Under the pieces are notes generated by a model. It saw only the letters and a list, made by a program, of their open reading frames with translations, ran no database searches and had not been told where the DNA came from. Positions 15,668 to 22,736 of a stretch of 32,901 bases of DNA are shown piece after piece. The position numbers and the translations under genes were made by a program. Position 1 is the stretch's first letter, and each line of letters starts with the position of its first letter. Source of the DNA: an uncultured Ruminococcus sp. (GTDB lineage Bacteria; Bacillota; Clostridia; Lachnospirales; Lachnospiraceae); assembly GCA_946494335.1 (NCBI GenBank), contig CAMMBV010000041.1:1-32901 (forward strand), read 5' to 3'.

Positions 15668-16609
15668 TTAACGGCTGCATTTAAACAGCAGATCCTCCCA
15701 TCTTCTGTCCACTTCCGCCTGGAACTGAGCAATCAGATCTTCATTGCCCGGTTTAAACAGATGCTTAAACCTTCCCTGTTCTCTTAAGAATTCTTCGATG
15801 GGAAGCTTCTTTTTTGGTTCATAAGAAAGTTTCCACTTTCCGTGATCCACTTCAAATAGCGGCCAGTAACATGTCTCCACCGCCAGACGGCATATTTTCA
15901 TAATATCCGGCGTATTATAGCGCCATCCTCTGGGACAGGGCGTCATAATATTCAAAAAGCAGGCGCCCTCTGTGTAAATAGCCTTTCTGGCTTTTTCATG
16001 CAGATCTTTAAAATCTCTGGTAAAAGTAGTCTGAGCCACATAAGGCACGTCGTGATCCGCAATAATGCTGGCCAGATCTTTTCTGTTTTGCATTTTTCCG
16101 TTGGACTGGCTTCCCACCGGCGTAGTGGTGGTATCTGCATACATGGGCGTGGCGGAAGATCTCTGAATTCCCGTGTTCATGTAGGCGCCGTTGTCATAAC
16201 AGACGTAGACCATATCATGGCCCCGCTCCATGGCGCCGGACAGAGACTGAAATCCGATATCATAGGTTCCCCCGTCTCCGCCGAAGGTGATAAATTTAAA
16301 GGTTTCATCTTCCGGCAGACGGCCTTTTTTTTTCAGTGCTTTATAGGCAGTCTCCACCCCGCTTAAGGTTGCTCCTGCATTCTCAAAGGCGTTATGAATA
16401 TAACTGTCCTCCCATGCAGTATAAGGATAAGTAAAGGAAGACACCTCAAGACATCCTGTGGCATTTCCAATTACCGCCCGATCCTTTTCATCCAGCGCCC
16501 GAAGCACGGCTCTCACCGCGATGGTGGCTCCGCATCCGGCGCACATTCTATGTCCCGGCGCAAGGCGCTCCGGTTTATTCATTATTTCTTTTAAACTGTA
16601 ATTACTCAC
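15668..16609 (-). CDS. porB: Pyruvate/2-oxoacid:ferredoxin oxidoreductase, beta subunit
   Basis: Thiamine-diphosphate-binding subunit of the enzyme that oxidatively decarboxylates pyruvate (or a related 2-oxoacid) to acyl-CoA and passes electrons to ferredoxin. Residues: cluster cysteines Cys23/Cys26 in MCAGCGA, Cys53 in ATGCLE, and a further Cys in TPCPRGW near 225; the thiamine-diphosphate motif GDGG (111-114) through Asn140. The start is GTG at 16609, not the upstream in-frame ATG: AGGAGG lies six bases ahead, and the GTG overlaps the porA stop as GTGAGTAA (8-bp overlap), giving 313 residues beginning with the SNYSLKEIM helix. This indicates tight coupling to porA. Substrate preference between pyruvate and other 2-oxoacids cannot be read. 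Confidence 0.93.
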   Translation of the reverse strand: MSNYSLKEIMNKPERLAPGHRMCAGCGATIAVRAVLRALDEKDRAVIGNATGCLEVSSFTYPYTAWEDSYIHNAFENAGATLSGVETAYKALKKKGRLPEDETFKFITFGGDGGTYDIGFQSLSGAMERGHDMVYVCYDNGAYMNTGIQRSSATPMYADTTTTPVGSQSNGKMQNRKDLASIIADHDVPYVAQTTFTRDFKDLHEKARKAIYTEGACFLNIMTPCPRGWRYNTPDIMKICRLAVETCYWPLFEVDHGKWKLSYEPKKKLPIEEFLREQGRFKHLFKPGNEDLIAQFQAEVDRRWEDLLFKCSR

Positions 16610-17801
16610 TGGGCGCCTCCTGTTTCCGTAATCCGATATATTGATACTGTTCTGCCTGCTGGCCATTCTCAATCATATTCTCCAGCTGGGCAAAAACGTC
16701 ATAAACCTCATTTACCGTAAAATCTCTTCCCGCCAGGCCATAGATATAATTGACCGTCTCGATCATCACCTTGTTCCGGTAAAGACCTGACGTCACTTCG
16801 CTGCCAAGGGGGCCTCCGTTGCCGTTATAGCTCTCACAGCGGTCCATAATGGCCACAGCTTTGCAGCGGCTCAGGGCTTTCGCCAGCTCTTTGGCAGGGA
16901 AGGGCCGGAACACACGCAGTTTGACAACGCCCACTTTTTTCCCCTGAAGGCGCAGATCGTCCACCGCCTGCTTCGCAGTTCCCGCAGCGGATCCCATAAT
17001 CAGCATGATATAATCCGCGTCTTCTGTCCGGTATTCCTCAAACAGTCCGTATTTTCTGCCGGATATCTTTTCAAAGGCTTCAGCCACCTGAAGTATTACC
17101 TCCTTGGAACGTTCCAGCGCTATCTCCTGATTTTTCTTGGCTTCCATGGCATAATTGGATACCGAATAGGGGCCTACCGCAATGGGTTTGCCGGGATTTA
17201 AAAGATATTCCTCCGGCTCATACTCGCCTACAAAATCCTTTACCACGCCATCTTCCATCAGCTCAATGTTTTCCACTGCATGGCTGGTGATGAATCCGTC
17301 CTGGCATACCATGACAGGAAGATGCACATCCGCGTGCTCTGCAATAGGATATGCCTGGATGAAATTGTCATAGGCCTCCTGATTATTTTCCGCGTAAATC
17401 TGGATCCATCCCGTATCTCTGGCTCCCATGCCGTCAGAATGGTCGCAGTTGATATTGATCGGTCCTGACAGAGTTCGGTTTACCAGCGTCAGCACCAGAG
17501 GCATCCGGTTGGATGCCGCCAGCAAAAGTTCTTCCCACATCAACGCCAGACCGGCGGAGGATGTGGCCGTCAGACTTCTGGCTCCCGCAGCCTCAGATCC
17601 GATGGCAGCGCTCATGGATGAGTGCTCACTCTCCACAGGAATGAATTCCGTATCCATTTCCCCATTGGCAATATAGGTGGACACCATCTGAGGAATTTCT
17701 GTAGAAGGGGTAATAGGGAACGCCGGCATAACGTCCGGATTCACCTGACGGATAGCATAAGCCACCGCTTCATTTCCCGACATACGGTCTTTTATCGCCA
17801 T
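16602..17801 (-). CDS. porA: Pyruvate/2-oxoacid:ferredoxin oxidoreductase, alpha subunit
   Basis: Carries the pyrimidine-binding and domain II/III parts of the four-subunit 2-oxoacid oxidoreductase. The 399-residue protein starts with a GNEAVAYAIRQVNPDV segment and the YPITPST-type substrate loop (here FPITPSTEIPQ). The ESEHSSMSAAIGSEAAGARS block contains the Glu that activates thiamine diphosphate, followed by TATSSAGLALMWEE. A late transketolase-C-like domain has GSAAGTAKQAVD and KLRVFRPFP. Domain order and length fit PorA of the heterotetrameric enzymes, in contrast to the single-chain PFOR (about 1170 residues) common in Clostridia. Stop of porD and start of porA are one base apart, so the subunits are translationally coupled. 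Confidence 0.94.
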   Translation of the reverse strand: MAIKDRMSGNEAVAYAIRQVNPDVMPAFPITPSTEIPQMVSTYIANGEMDTEFIPVESEHSSMSAAIGSEAAGARSLTATSSAGLALMWEELLLAASNRMPLVLTLVNRTLSGPININCDHSDGMGARDTGWIQIYAENNQEAYDNFIQAYPIAEHADVHLPVMVCQDGFITSHAVENIELMEDGVVKDFVGEYEPEEYLLNPGKPIAVGPYSVSNYAMEAKKNQEIALERSKEVILQVAEAFEKISGRKYGLFEEYRTEDADYIMLIMGSAAGTAKQAVDDLRLQGKKVGVVKLRVFRPFPAKELAKALSRCKAVAIMDRCESYNGNGGPLGSEVTSGLYRNKVMIETVNYIYGLAGRDFTVNEVYDVFAQLENMIENGQQAEQYQYIGLRKQEAPSE

Positions 17802-17802
17802 T

Positions 17803-18105
17803 TTATCTCCCCTCCTTCATTTCAATTGCATCAAAGGGACATACCGCGGCACAGATTCCGCATCCCTTACAGTGATCATAGTCAAAATCTTCCCGTTTTC
17901 CTTCCTTCACCGGAATGCAGGAATCCGGACAGACCGGCGCGCACAGCAGGCACTGCTTGCACAGATCTTCATGAAGAACAGGGGTGCTGGTTCTCCATTC
18001 CCCTGTCTGAAAATATTTTGAGGTTCCGCCGGCAAACATCATCAGGCCTTCTGTCAGTTCCTCATGAGGCGTCTGCTCGTTGATTTTATGTACATCTGTT
18101 CTCAT
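17803..18105 (-). CDS. porD: Pyruvate/2-oxoacid:ferredoxin oxidoreductase, delta (ferredoxin-like) subunit
   Basis: A 100-residue iron-sulfur subunit that relays electrons from the catalytic dimer to ferredoxin. Two 4Fe-4S motifs are complete: CKQCLLCAPVC with the fourth Cys in VCP (Cys49, 52, 55, 59) and CKGCGICAAVC (Cys79, 82, 85, 89). An extra Cys63 follows the first cluster. The N-terminal ~45 residues, with LMMFAGGTSKYFQTGEWR, match the PorD leader that docks on the alpha/beta subunits. It lies between porC (28-bp gap) and porA (1-bp gap), with GGAG about ten bases before the ATG. Confidence 0.94.
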   Translation of the reverse strand: MRTDVHKINEQTPHEELTEGLMMFAGGTSKYFQTGEWRTSTPVLHEDLCKQCLLCAPVCPDSCIPVKEGKREDFDYDHCKGCGICAAVCPFDAIEMKEGR

Positions 18106-18133
18106 CTGGATTTTTCTCCGTTCCTAATTTTTA

Positions 18134-18739
18134 TCAGGCGCTCTTTTCTACGTTTTCATCCGCTGTATTTTCAAAAACCTCGAGAGTCATTTTGAGCGCT
18201 TTCATATTTCCCTCGATCACTTCCGGCTTTTTGGCAAATTTGTGCTGGTAGGACGCCTGCATATCCGCAATAAACTCATCCTTGTCCATCACTTTGCTGA
18301 CCGCCACTGCCGCTGCCAGCATAGGTGAGTTGGGGAAGTATTTTCCCAGACACTCCATGGAAATCTTTCTGGCGTCCACCGTATAGATACGGCCCTGGTA
18401 TCCTCCAAGAAGGGGGCGTACCTCCGCTTCACTCATAGCCGTGTTGACGATAACGGCACCGTCGGCCTTCAGCCCTGCGGTGACATCCACCGTGTGAAGC
18501 AGTGTTTCATCCACTACCACCACCAGATCCGGCGTATAGATATTGGAGTGAACACGAATGGGCACTTCACTGATCCTGTTAAAGGCTGTTATGGGCGCTC
18601 CCATCCTCTCCGGTCCGTATTCCGGGAAACCCTGTACGTATTTCCCCGTCTTAAACGCCACGTCAGCCAGAAGCAGCGCTGCTGTTTTGGCGCCCTGACC
18701 TCCCCGGCCATGCCATCTGATCTCATATCCAGTGCTCAT
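18134..18739 (-). CDS. porC: Pyruvate/2-oxoacid:ferredoxin oxidoreductase, gamma subunit
   Basis: CoA-binding-side gamma subunit and first gene of the operon. The protein (201 residues from the chosen start) begins STGYEIRWHGRGGQG, whose GRGGQG glycine loop is diagnostic, then YVQGFPEYGPERMGAPITAF, typical of PorC. Three consecutive ATG codons lie at 18745, 18742 and 18739. The Shine-Dalgarno GGGAG is only 2 bases before the first and 8 before the third, so the third is preferred. The gene order gamma-delta-alpha-beta is that of bacterial and archaeal heterotetrameric POR. The long upstream region holds its promoter and a possible operator. Confidence 0.93.
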   Translation of the reverse strand: MSTGYEIRWHGRGGQGAKTAALLLADVAFKTGKYVQGFPEYGPERMGAPITAFNRISEVPIRVHSNIYTPDLVVVVDETLLHTVDVTAGLKADGAVIVNTAMSEAEVRPLLGGYQGRIYTVDARKISMECLGKYFPNSPMLAAAVAVSKVMDKDEFIADMQASYQHKFAKKPEVIEGNMKALKMTLEVFENTADENVEKSA

Positions 18740-18806
18740 CATCATCTCTCCCTTGATTCTGTGTATTTTTATTCATCTTTATATTTTGTTTTTTTCAACA
18801 AGGTCT

Positions 18807-18835
18807 ATTATAATTACATATTTCACCAAAGTAAA
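18807..18835 (-). promoter_or_regulatory. Promoter of the por operon
   Basis: Minus-strand -35 TTTACT (18830-18835) and perfect -10 TATAAT (18807-18812), 17-bp spacer, starting transcription about 60 bases before porC. Confidence 0.65.
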
Positions 18836-18841
18836 GTGAAA
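18821..18841. promoter_or_regulatory. Inverted repeat TTTCAC-N9-GTGAAA over the por -35 box
   Basis: Perfect 6-bp arms (18821-18826 and 18836-18841) flank a 9-bp spacer that includes most of the -35 box. A protein bound here would compete with RNA polymerase or act as an activator at its edge. The LysR regulator of the same operon is the obvious but unproven candidate. Confidence 0.4.
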
Positions 18842-18852
18842 GTGTGAGCACT

Positions 18853-18881
18853 ATTCATTTTATAGATGAATATATTTCATC
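18853..18881. repeat. Nested inverted repeats upstream of the por promoter
   Basis: ATTCAT (18853-18858) pairs with ATGAAT (18866-18871), and GATGAA (18865-18870) also pairs with TTCATC (18876-18881). The shared middle arm gives two alternative dyads. The position, 20-50 bp upstream of the -35 box, suits an activator site, but AT-rich DNA makes chance dyads common. Confidence 0.25.
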
Positions 18882-18892
18882 TTAAAACTGGA

Positions 18893-19078
18893 TTACCCGT
18901 TAGCGACAGCTTTTATTTTGACTCCCAGAAATCCCGTCAAAGTACGAGATTTCCATATAAGTTCCACATCAGAAAATCCAGCCTTTCGCATATCTTCCAT
19001 ACGTTACAATAAAGGGTGAATGCTTCTTTGCTCCGCTATTCCTCCTGCATGTATTATTACATTTTCCTCTACAATAAC
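18893..19078 (-). pseudogene. Decayed 3' end of a class I SAM-dependent methyltransferase gene
   Basis: A minus-strand frame from 19078 to the TAA at 18893 would encode 62 codons. It reads VIVEENVIIHAGG and IAEQRSIHPLL, then an in-frame TAA at 19004-19006, then MEDMRKAGFSDVELIWKSR and a TLTGFLGVK end. The AGF..V...WK... pattern followed by a short hydrophobic GFLGVK strand resembles the last strands of small class I methyltransferases. There is no AdoMet-binding GxGxG part, no ribosome binding site and an internal stop, so it is a remnant. It occupies most of what otherwise looks like a long intergenic region. Confidence 0.5.
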
Positions 19079-19120
19079 TGCATTTATATTATATAATTAT
19101 TTTCATTAAAATAGCATTGA

Positions 19121-19138
19121 AAATTTATCGATAAATTT
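19121..19138. promoter_or_regulatory. 18-bp perfect palindrome upstream of the toxin-antitoxin promoter
   Basis: AAATTTATCGATAAATTT is a perfect palindrome ending 10 bp before the -35 box of the toxin-antitoxin promoter. Antitoxins of the Phd/YefM type repress their own operon by binding palindromes near the promoter, so this is a likely operator. Confidence 0.5.
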
Positions 19139-19148
19139 ATATTATATA

Positions 19149-19177
19149 TTGAACCTTTCTCAGATTCTGCTTATAAT
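19149..19177 (+). promoter_or_regulatory. Promoter of the toxin-antitoxin operon
   Basis: -35 TTGAAC (19149-19154) and perfect -10 TATAAT (19172-19177) with 17-bp spacing, 27 bases before the antitoxin ATG, which has GAGG at 19193-19196. Confidence 0.7.
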
Positions 19178-19204
19178 AATAAAAAAAGAAATGAGGTATT
19201 TCAA

Positions 19205-19528
19205 ATGGCAAACACGACAAATATCCTGAATCGTTTCATATCCATTTCTCAATTCAACAAAGGAAAAGCTACTCAGATCTTCGACCGACTTCACACAGAA
19301 AAAGAACTAATCGTTCTGAAAAATAACAAACCCTCTGCAGTAATCCTGGCTCCCGAAGAGTATACCCGACTCACTGAGATCGAAGAAAATTATCTGCTGC
19401 TCCTAGAAGCAAATCGACGTCTAACCTCCGCTGGCGATCAATCAGGAATTTCTTTTGAAAATGTCCTTACTCACTTGGGTATCCGCGAAGAAGAGCTGGA
19501 AGAAACGGAGGATACTGTAATCGAATGA
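19205..19528 (+). CDS. Type II antitoxin, Phd/YefM family
   Basis: The 107-residue protein has a Phd/YefM-type N-terminal DNA-binding domain: FISISQFNKGKATQIFDRL, then LIVLKNNKPSAVILAPEEYTRL, which is the family hallmark (a strand-turn-strand with NNKP followed by VI...EEY). A helical, acidic C-terminal tail from about residue 60 would wrap and neutralise the toxin. It likely represses its own promoter with or without toxin. Its stop overlaps the toxin ATG (ATGA), the standard arrangement that ties toxin synthesis to antitoxin. The codon use is more AT-rich than the surrounding core genes, consistent with horizontal acquisition. Confidence 0.85.
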   Translation: MANTTNILNRFISISQFNKGKATQIFDRLHTEKELIVLKNNKPSAVILAPEEYTRLTEIEENYLLLLEANRRLTSAGDQSGISFENVLTHLGIREEELEETEDTVIE

Positions 19529-19854
19529 AATGGAAGATAGAATTTTTAGAAGAAGCAGAAAAAGATTTGAAAAAGCTTGATCATTCCATCCAACTCCAGG
19601 TTTTGAAAGGAATTCAAAAGGTAAGCCAAAATCCGCTTTCCGTATATGAAGGCGGATATGGCAAACCTTTGGGAAACAAATCAGGAACCAATCTTACCAA
19701 TCTGTTAAAAATCAAATTTCGCGATTTGGGCATACGAGTTGTATATAAAACTATTGCTCTTGGCAATATAATGAAAATCATTGTCATTTCTGCAAGAACG
19801 GACGAGCAAGTCTATCAAATAGCCCAAAAACGCCGCAACAAGCATCATATCTAA
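19525..19854 (+). CDS. Type II toxin, RelE/ParE family
   Basis: The 109-residue basic protein fits the RelE superfamily: the MKWKIEFLEEAEKDLKKLD start (strand then helix), QVLKGIQKVSQNP, then YGKPLGNKSGTNLTNLLKIKFRDLGIRVVYK with the conserved Lys-Ile-Arg-Val core, and a final IIVISARTDEQVYQIA. The extra GNKSG loop suggests the RelE-like mRNA-cleaving group rather than gyrase-poisoning ParE, but catalytic residues vary too much to be sure. It overlaps the antitoxin by 4 bp and ends with a Lys/Arg/His-rich tail. No terminator follows in the 130 bp before the convergent amidase gene, apart from that gene's own hairpin. Confidence 0.85.
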   Translation: MKWKIEFLEEAEKDLKKLDHSIQLQVLKGIQKVSQNPLSVYEGGYGKPLGNKSGTNLTNLLKIKFRDLGIRVVYKTIALGNIMKIIVISARTDEQVYQIAQKRRNKHHI

Positions 19855-19954
19855 TTCCCTTTACATAATGCATATCTCGCTCTATCTCAAAAAGTCCCCG
19901 GTAAAACTGCATCGACCACAATTGTCCCTGAAAGATTAATGAATATATTCCACT

Positions 19955-20004
19955 ATAAATATAAAAACAGGATCATCCCCTCTCTCAAAAAAGGATAATC
20001 CTGT
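19955..20004 (-). terminator. Terminator of the amylase-branching enzyme-amidase operon
   Basis: ACAGGATCATCC (19967-19978) pairs with GGATAATCCTGT (19993-20004) over 12 positions with one wobble (G-U on the minus strand). On that strand the stem is followed by TTTTATATTTAT. The stem begins inside the last codons of the amidase gene. Confidence 0.7.
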
Positions 20005-20818
20005 CACTGTTCAACCGACAGACGTCGTCCCGGATATTCTTCAGGGACGGGATCTGATTTCTCGCTTTCTCAATCTCCTCCAGGTCCACCATACCCCAGA
20101 TACAGCCTTCTTTTGTATCACCCCGGGCCAGCACCTCTCCCCAGGGACTGATGATCATGGAATGGCCGTAAGCTTCAAAGGCCGGCTTCTTTCCGCACTG
20201 GCAGCATGCCAGCACATAGCAGGTGTTCTCAATAGCTCTGGCCCTCAAAAGTGTTTCCCAGTGCATTTCCCCGGTAGCATAGGTAAAATTGGCCGCCACA
20301 ATCAATACCTGCGCTCCGCTGCGGCTTTGTATCCGGTAAAGCTCCGGAAAACGCAGATCATAGCAGATGGACAGACCGAAACAGGCCAGCTTCGTCCTGG
20401 TCAGAACAATTTCCTCTCCCGGACAGATACTGTCCGATTCCCGGTAAGAGGGTCCTTCCTTTACATTTACATCAAACATATGCAGCTTCCGGTATTTCCC
20501 GACCATTCTCCCGTCAGGTCCAAACATAAGACTGGTATTATAAGGATTCCCTCCGGGATTTTTCTCTGTGATGCTTCCTCCGTGAAGATAAATCCCGTAT
20601 TTTTTTGCCTGATCCGAAAAAAATGCATCCCATTCCCCCGGAAGCTCTTTTGCATGGTCTTTTATCCCAGGGCCGATATAATCCGCCGTTTCCGGAAGCA
20701 CCGCCAGGCAGGCGCCCTCCAGGGCTGCCTGCCTGATATAATACTCTGCCTTTTTCCTGTTTTCTTTCTCGTCATTTTGGCTGTCCATCTGAATCAGCGC
20801 AGCTTTCCATGATGCCAT
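19985..20818 (-). CDS. Carbon-nitrogen hydrolase (nitrilase family, Nit1/Nit2-like amidase)
   Basis: A 277-residue cytoplasmic amidase of the nitrilase superfamily. The catalytic triad is complete: Glu43 in LAVLPETAD, Lys111 in GKYRKLHMFDV and Cys152 in SICYDLRFPELY. The FDVNVKEGPSYRESDSI stretch after the Lys is characteristic of the Nit branch, whose members hydrolyse deaminated glutathione or alpha-keto acid amides (metabolite repair); beta-ureidopropionase-like roles are less likely. It follows glgB by 12 bp and is the last gene of the TetR-led operon, so metabolite repair linked to carbohydrate metabolism or simple co-location are both possible. Confidence 0.88.
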   Translation of the reverse strand: MASWKAALIQMDSQNDEKENRKKAEYYIRQAALEGACLAVLPETADYIGPGIKDHAKELPGEWDAFFSDQAKKYGIYLHGGSITEKNPGGNPYNTSLMFGPDGRMVGKYRKLHMFDVNVKEGPSYRESDSICPGEEIVLTRTKLACFGLSICYDLRFPELYRIQSRSGAQVLIVAANFTYATGEMHWETLLRARAIENTCYVLACCQCGKKPAFEAYGHSMIISPWGEVLARGDTKEGCIWGMVDLEEIEKARNQIPSLKNIRDDVCRLNSDRIILF

Positions 20819-20830
20819 ATTTATTCTCCA

Positions 20831-22732
20831 TTAATAGATAAATACCGCTACTCCGTAAGCAGGAAGCTTATATCCGAAGGAATATTTCCTGTTGTCACAG
20901 GCCTTCTTTTCCGCTGTATATTCTGTCTTGCGTATAGCGGTCTTTCCGCCGTATTTGGGATCTGCGCTGTTCAAAATCAGACGGTATTTCTTTTTCTTCG
21001 GTACGCCCACACGATAATCAGGGCGGGCCACCGGAGTAAAGTTGCAGACAAACAGCAAATTATTTCTTCCCGTGGGGGATTTTCTCACAAAGCTGAAGAT
21101 ACTGCGGTCTCCGTCGTCCGCATTGATCCACTCGAATCCCTCTGTGTTTCTGTCCATGGCGTAAAGAGCCGGATACTTTTTGTACAGGTTCAGAAGTTCG
21201 CTGACATACGATTGCAGCTTTTGATGTTTCTCCTCCCGCAGCAGATACCAGTCCAGTTCCCTTTCTTCACTCCATTCTCTCAGCTGGCCGAACTCCTGTC
21301 CCATAAACAGCAGTTTTTTGCCGGGATGGCCGAACATGAAGGAATATCCTGCTTTCAGATTTTCAAATTTATCATCAAAATATCCTGGCATTTTCTCCAG
21401 CATGGAACACTTCAGATGCACCACCTCGTCGTGGGACAACACCAGAATATAGTTTTCGCTGTAAGCATACGTCATGGAGAAGGTCATCTTGTTATGATTA
21501 TACTTCCTGAAATAGGGATCCAGCTTCATGTATTCCAGGAAATCGTGCATCCATCCCATATTCCACTTCAGGCTGAAATTCAGTCCGTCTTCTTCCACCG
21601 GTCCTGTCACCTTCGGCCATGCAGTGGATTCCTCCGCGATCATCACCGCTCCTTTGTTTCTTCCCAGCACAACCGTATTCAGATGTTTAAAGAACTCAAT
21701 CGCTTCCAGATTTTCATTTCCGCCGTATTTGTTGGCCACCCATTCGCCGTCCTGTTTGCCGTAATCCAGATAGAGCATGGAAGCCACGGCGTCCACACGC
21801 AGTCCGTCCACATGGAAATGCTCGATCCAGAAAAGGGCGTTGCCGATCAGGAAATTTTTGACCTCGCTTCTCCCATAATTAAAGATCTTGGTTCCCCAGT
21901 CGGGATGCTCTCCCTGTCTGGGATCTGCGTGCTCATAGACGGCAGTTCCGTCAAATTCTGCAAGACCGTGAGCATCTTTGGGGAAATGTGCCGGAACCCA
22001 GTCCAGAATCACACCGATTTTATTTTTATGCAGATAATTCACCAGATACTGAAACTCCGCAGGCGAACCATAGCGGGAAGTAGGGGCATAATACCCGGTC
22101 ACCTGGTAGCCCCAGGAACCGTCAAAGGGATGTTCCGCAATTCCCATCAATTCCACATGGGTATAGCCCATCTTCTTAACATATTCCGTCAGTGAGTGGG
22201 CAAACTGTTTGTAATTATAGAAGCCGTCTTCGTTCTCTTCCGTGGCCGGATGTTTCATCCAGGAACCGGGATGTACTTCGTAGATAGACATGGCCTGGTC
22301 CCTGGGATCACTCTGAGCCCGCTTTTTCATCCAGAGACTGTCGCTCCAGTGAAAATTGGAGATATCTGCAATCCGGGATGCGGTGCCGGGGCGCATCTCC
22401 GCCCAGTTGCCGTAGGGATCCGCCTTATACAGCTTCCGCCCGTCTTTGGCAATAATATGAAATTTGTACAGCTGTCCCACACCGGCCCCTGGCACAAAGC
22501 ATTCATAGACACCCACGTCTCCCACCTTTGTCATAGGATCCGCATCTTCCTCCCAGTCATTAAATTCCCCGATTACAGAAACACTCTTTGCATTGGGAGC
22601 CCAGACTGCGAAATAAACGCCTTTCTGACCGTCCAGCGTCATGGGATGGGCGCCCATTTTCTTGTAAATGTCATAATGTGTCCCCTGCCCGAACAGATAC
22701 TGATCCAGTTCCCCAAATATCACTTTTTCCAT
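20831..22732 (-). CDS. glgB: 1,4-alpha-glucan (glycogen) branching enzyme
   Basis: Forms alpha-1,6 branches in glycogen by transferring cut alpha-1,4 chains. From ATG 22732 (AGGAGG nine bases ahead; an upstream in-frame extension to 22792 overlaps the amylase gene and lacks similarity) the protein has 633 residues. An N-terminal CBM48 domain covers about 25-120 (GVYFAVWAPNAKSVSVIGEFNDW), followed by a GH13 barrel. Its motifs are DWVPAHFPKD, GLRVDAVASMLYLDY with the nucleophile Asp, IAEEST with the acid Glu, and LSHDEVV, followed by a C-terminal all-beta domain. The extra N1 domain of E. coli GlgB is absent, as in many Firmicutes. It lies 4 bp after the amylase gene. No glgC, glgA or glgP is adjacent. 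Confidence 0.96.
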   Translation of the reverse strand: MEKVIFGELDQYLFGQGTHYDIYKKMGAHPMTLDGQKGVYFAVWAPNAKSVSVIGEFNDWEEDADPMTKVGDVGVYECFVPGAGVGQLYKFHIIAKDGRKLYKADPYGNWAEMRPGTASRIADISNFHWSDSLWMKKRAQSDPRDQAMSIYEVHPGSWMKHPATEENEDGFYNYKQFAHSLTEYVKKMGYTHVELMGIAEHPFDGSWGYQVTGYYAPTSRYGSPAEFQYLVNYLHKNKIGVILDWVPAHFPKDAHGLAEFDGTAVYEHADPRQGEHPDWGTKIFNYGRSEVKNFLIGNALFWIEHFHVDGLRVDAVASMLYLDYGKQDGEWVANKYGGNENLEAIEFFKHLNTVVLGRNKGAVMIAEESTAWPKVTGPVEEDGLNFSLKWNMGWMHDFLEYMKLDPYFRKYNHNKMTFSMTYAYSENYILVLSHDEVVHLKCSMLEKMPGYFDDKFENLKAGYSFMFGHPGKKLLFMGQEFGQLREWSEERELDWYLLREEKHQKLQSYVSELLNLYKKYPALYAMDRNTEGFEWINADDGDRSIFSFVRKSPTGRNNLLFVCNFTPVARPDYRVGVPKKKKYRLILNSADPKYGGKTAIRKTEYTAEKKACDNRKYSFGYKLPAYGVAVFIY

Positions 22733-22736
22733 ACCT

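Noticed and set aside
19855-19954. Possible further gene or terminator after the toxin
   Set aside because: No open frame with start signals and no plus-strand hairpin with a T run were found; the only hairpin belongs to the convergent amidase gene.
21212-22195. 327-codon plus-strand open frame opposite glgB
   Set aside because: Antisense shadow of a highly conserved enzyme gene; no start signals or family motifs.
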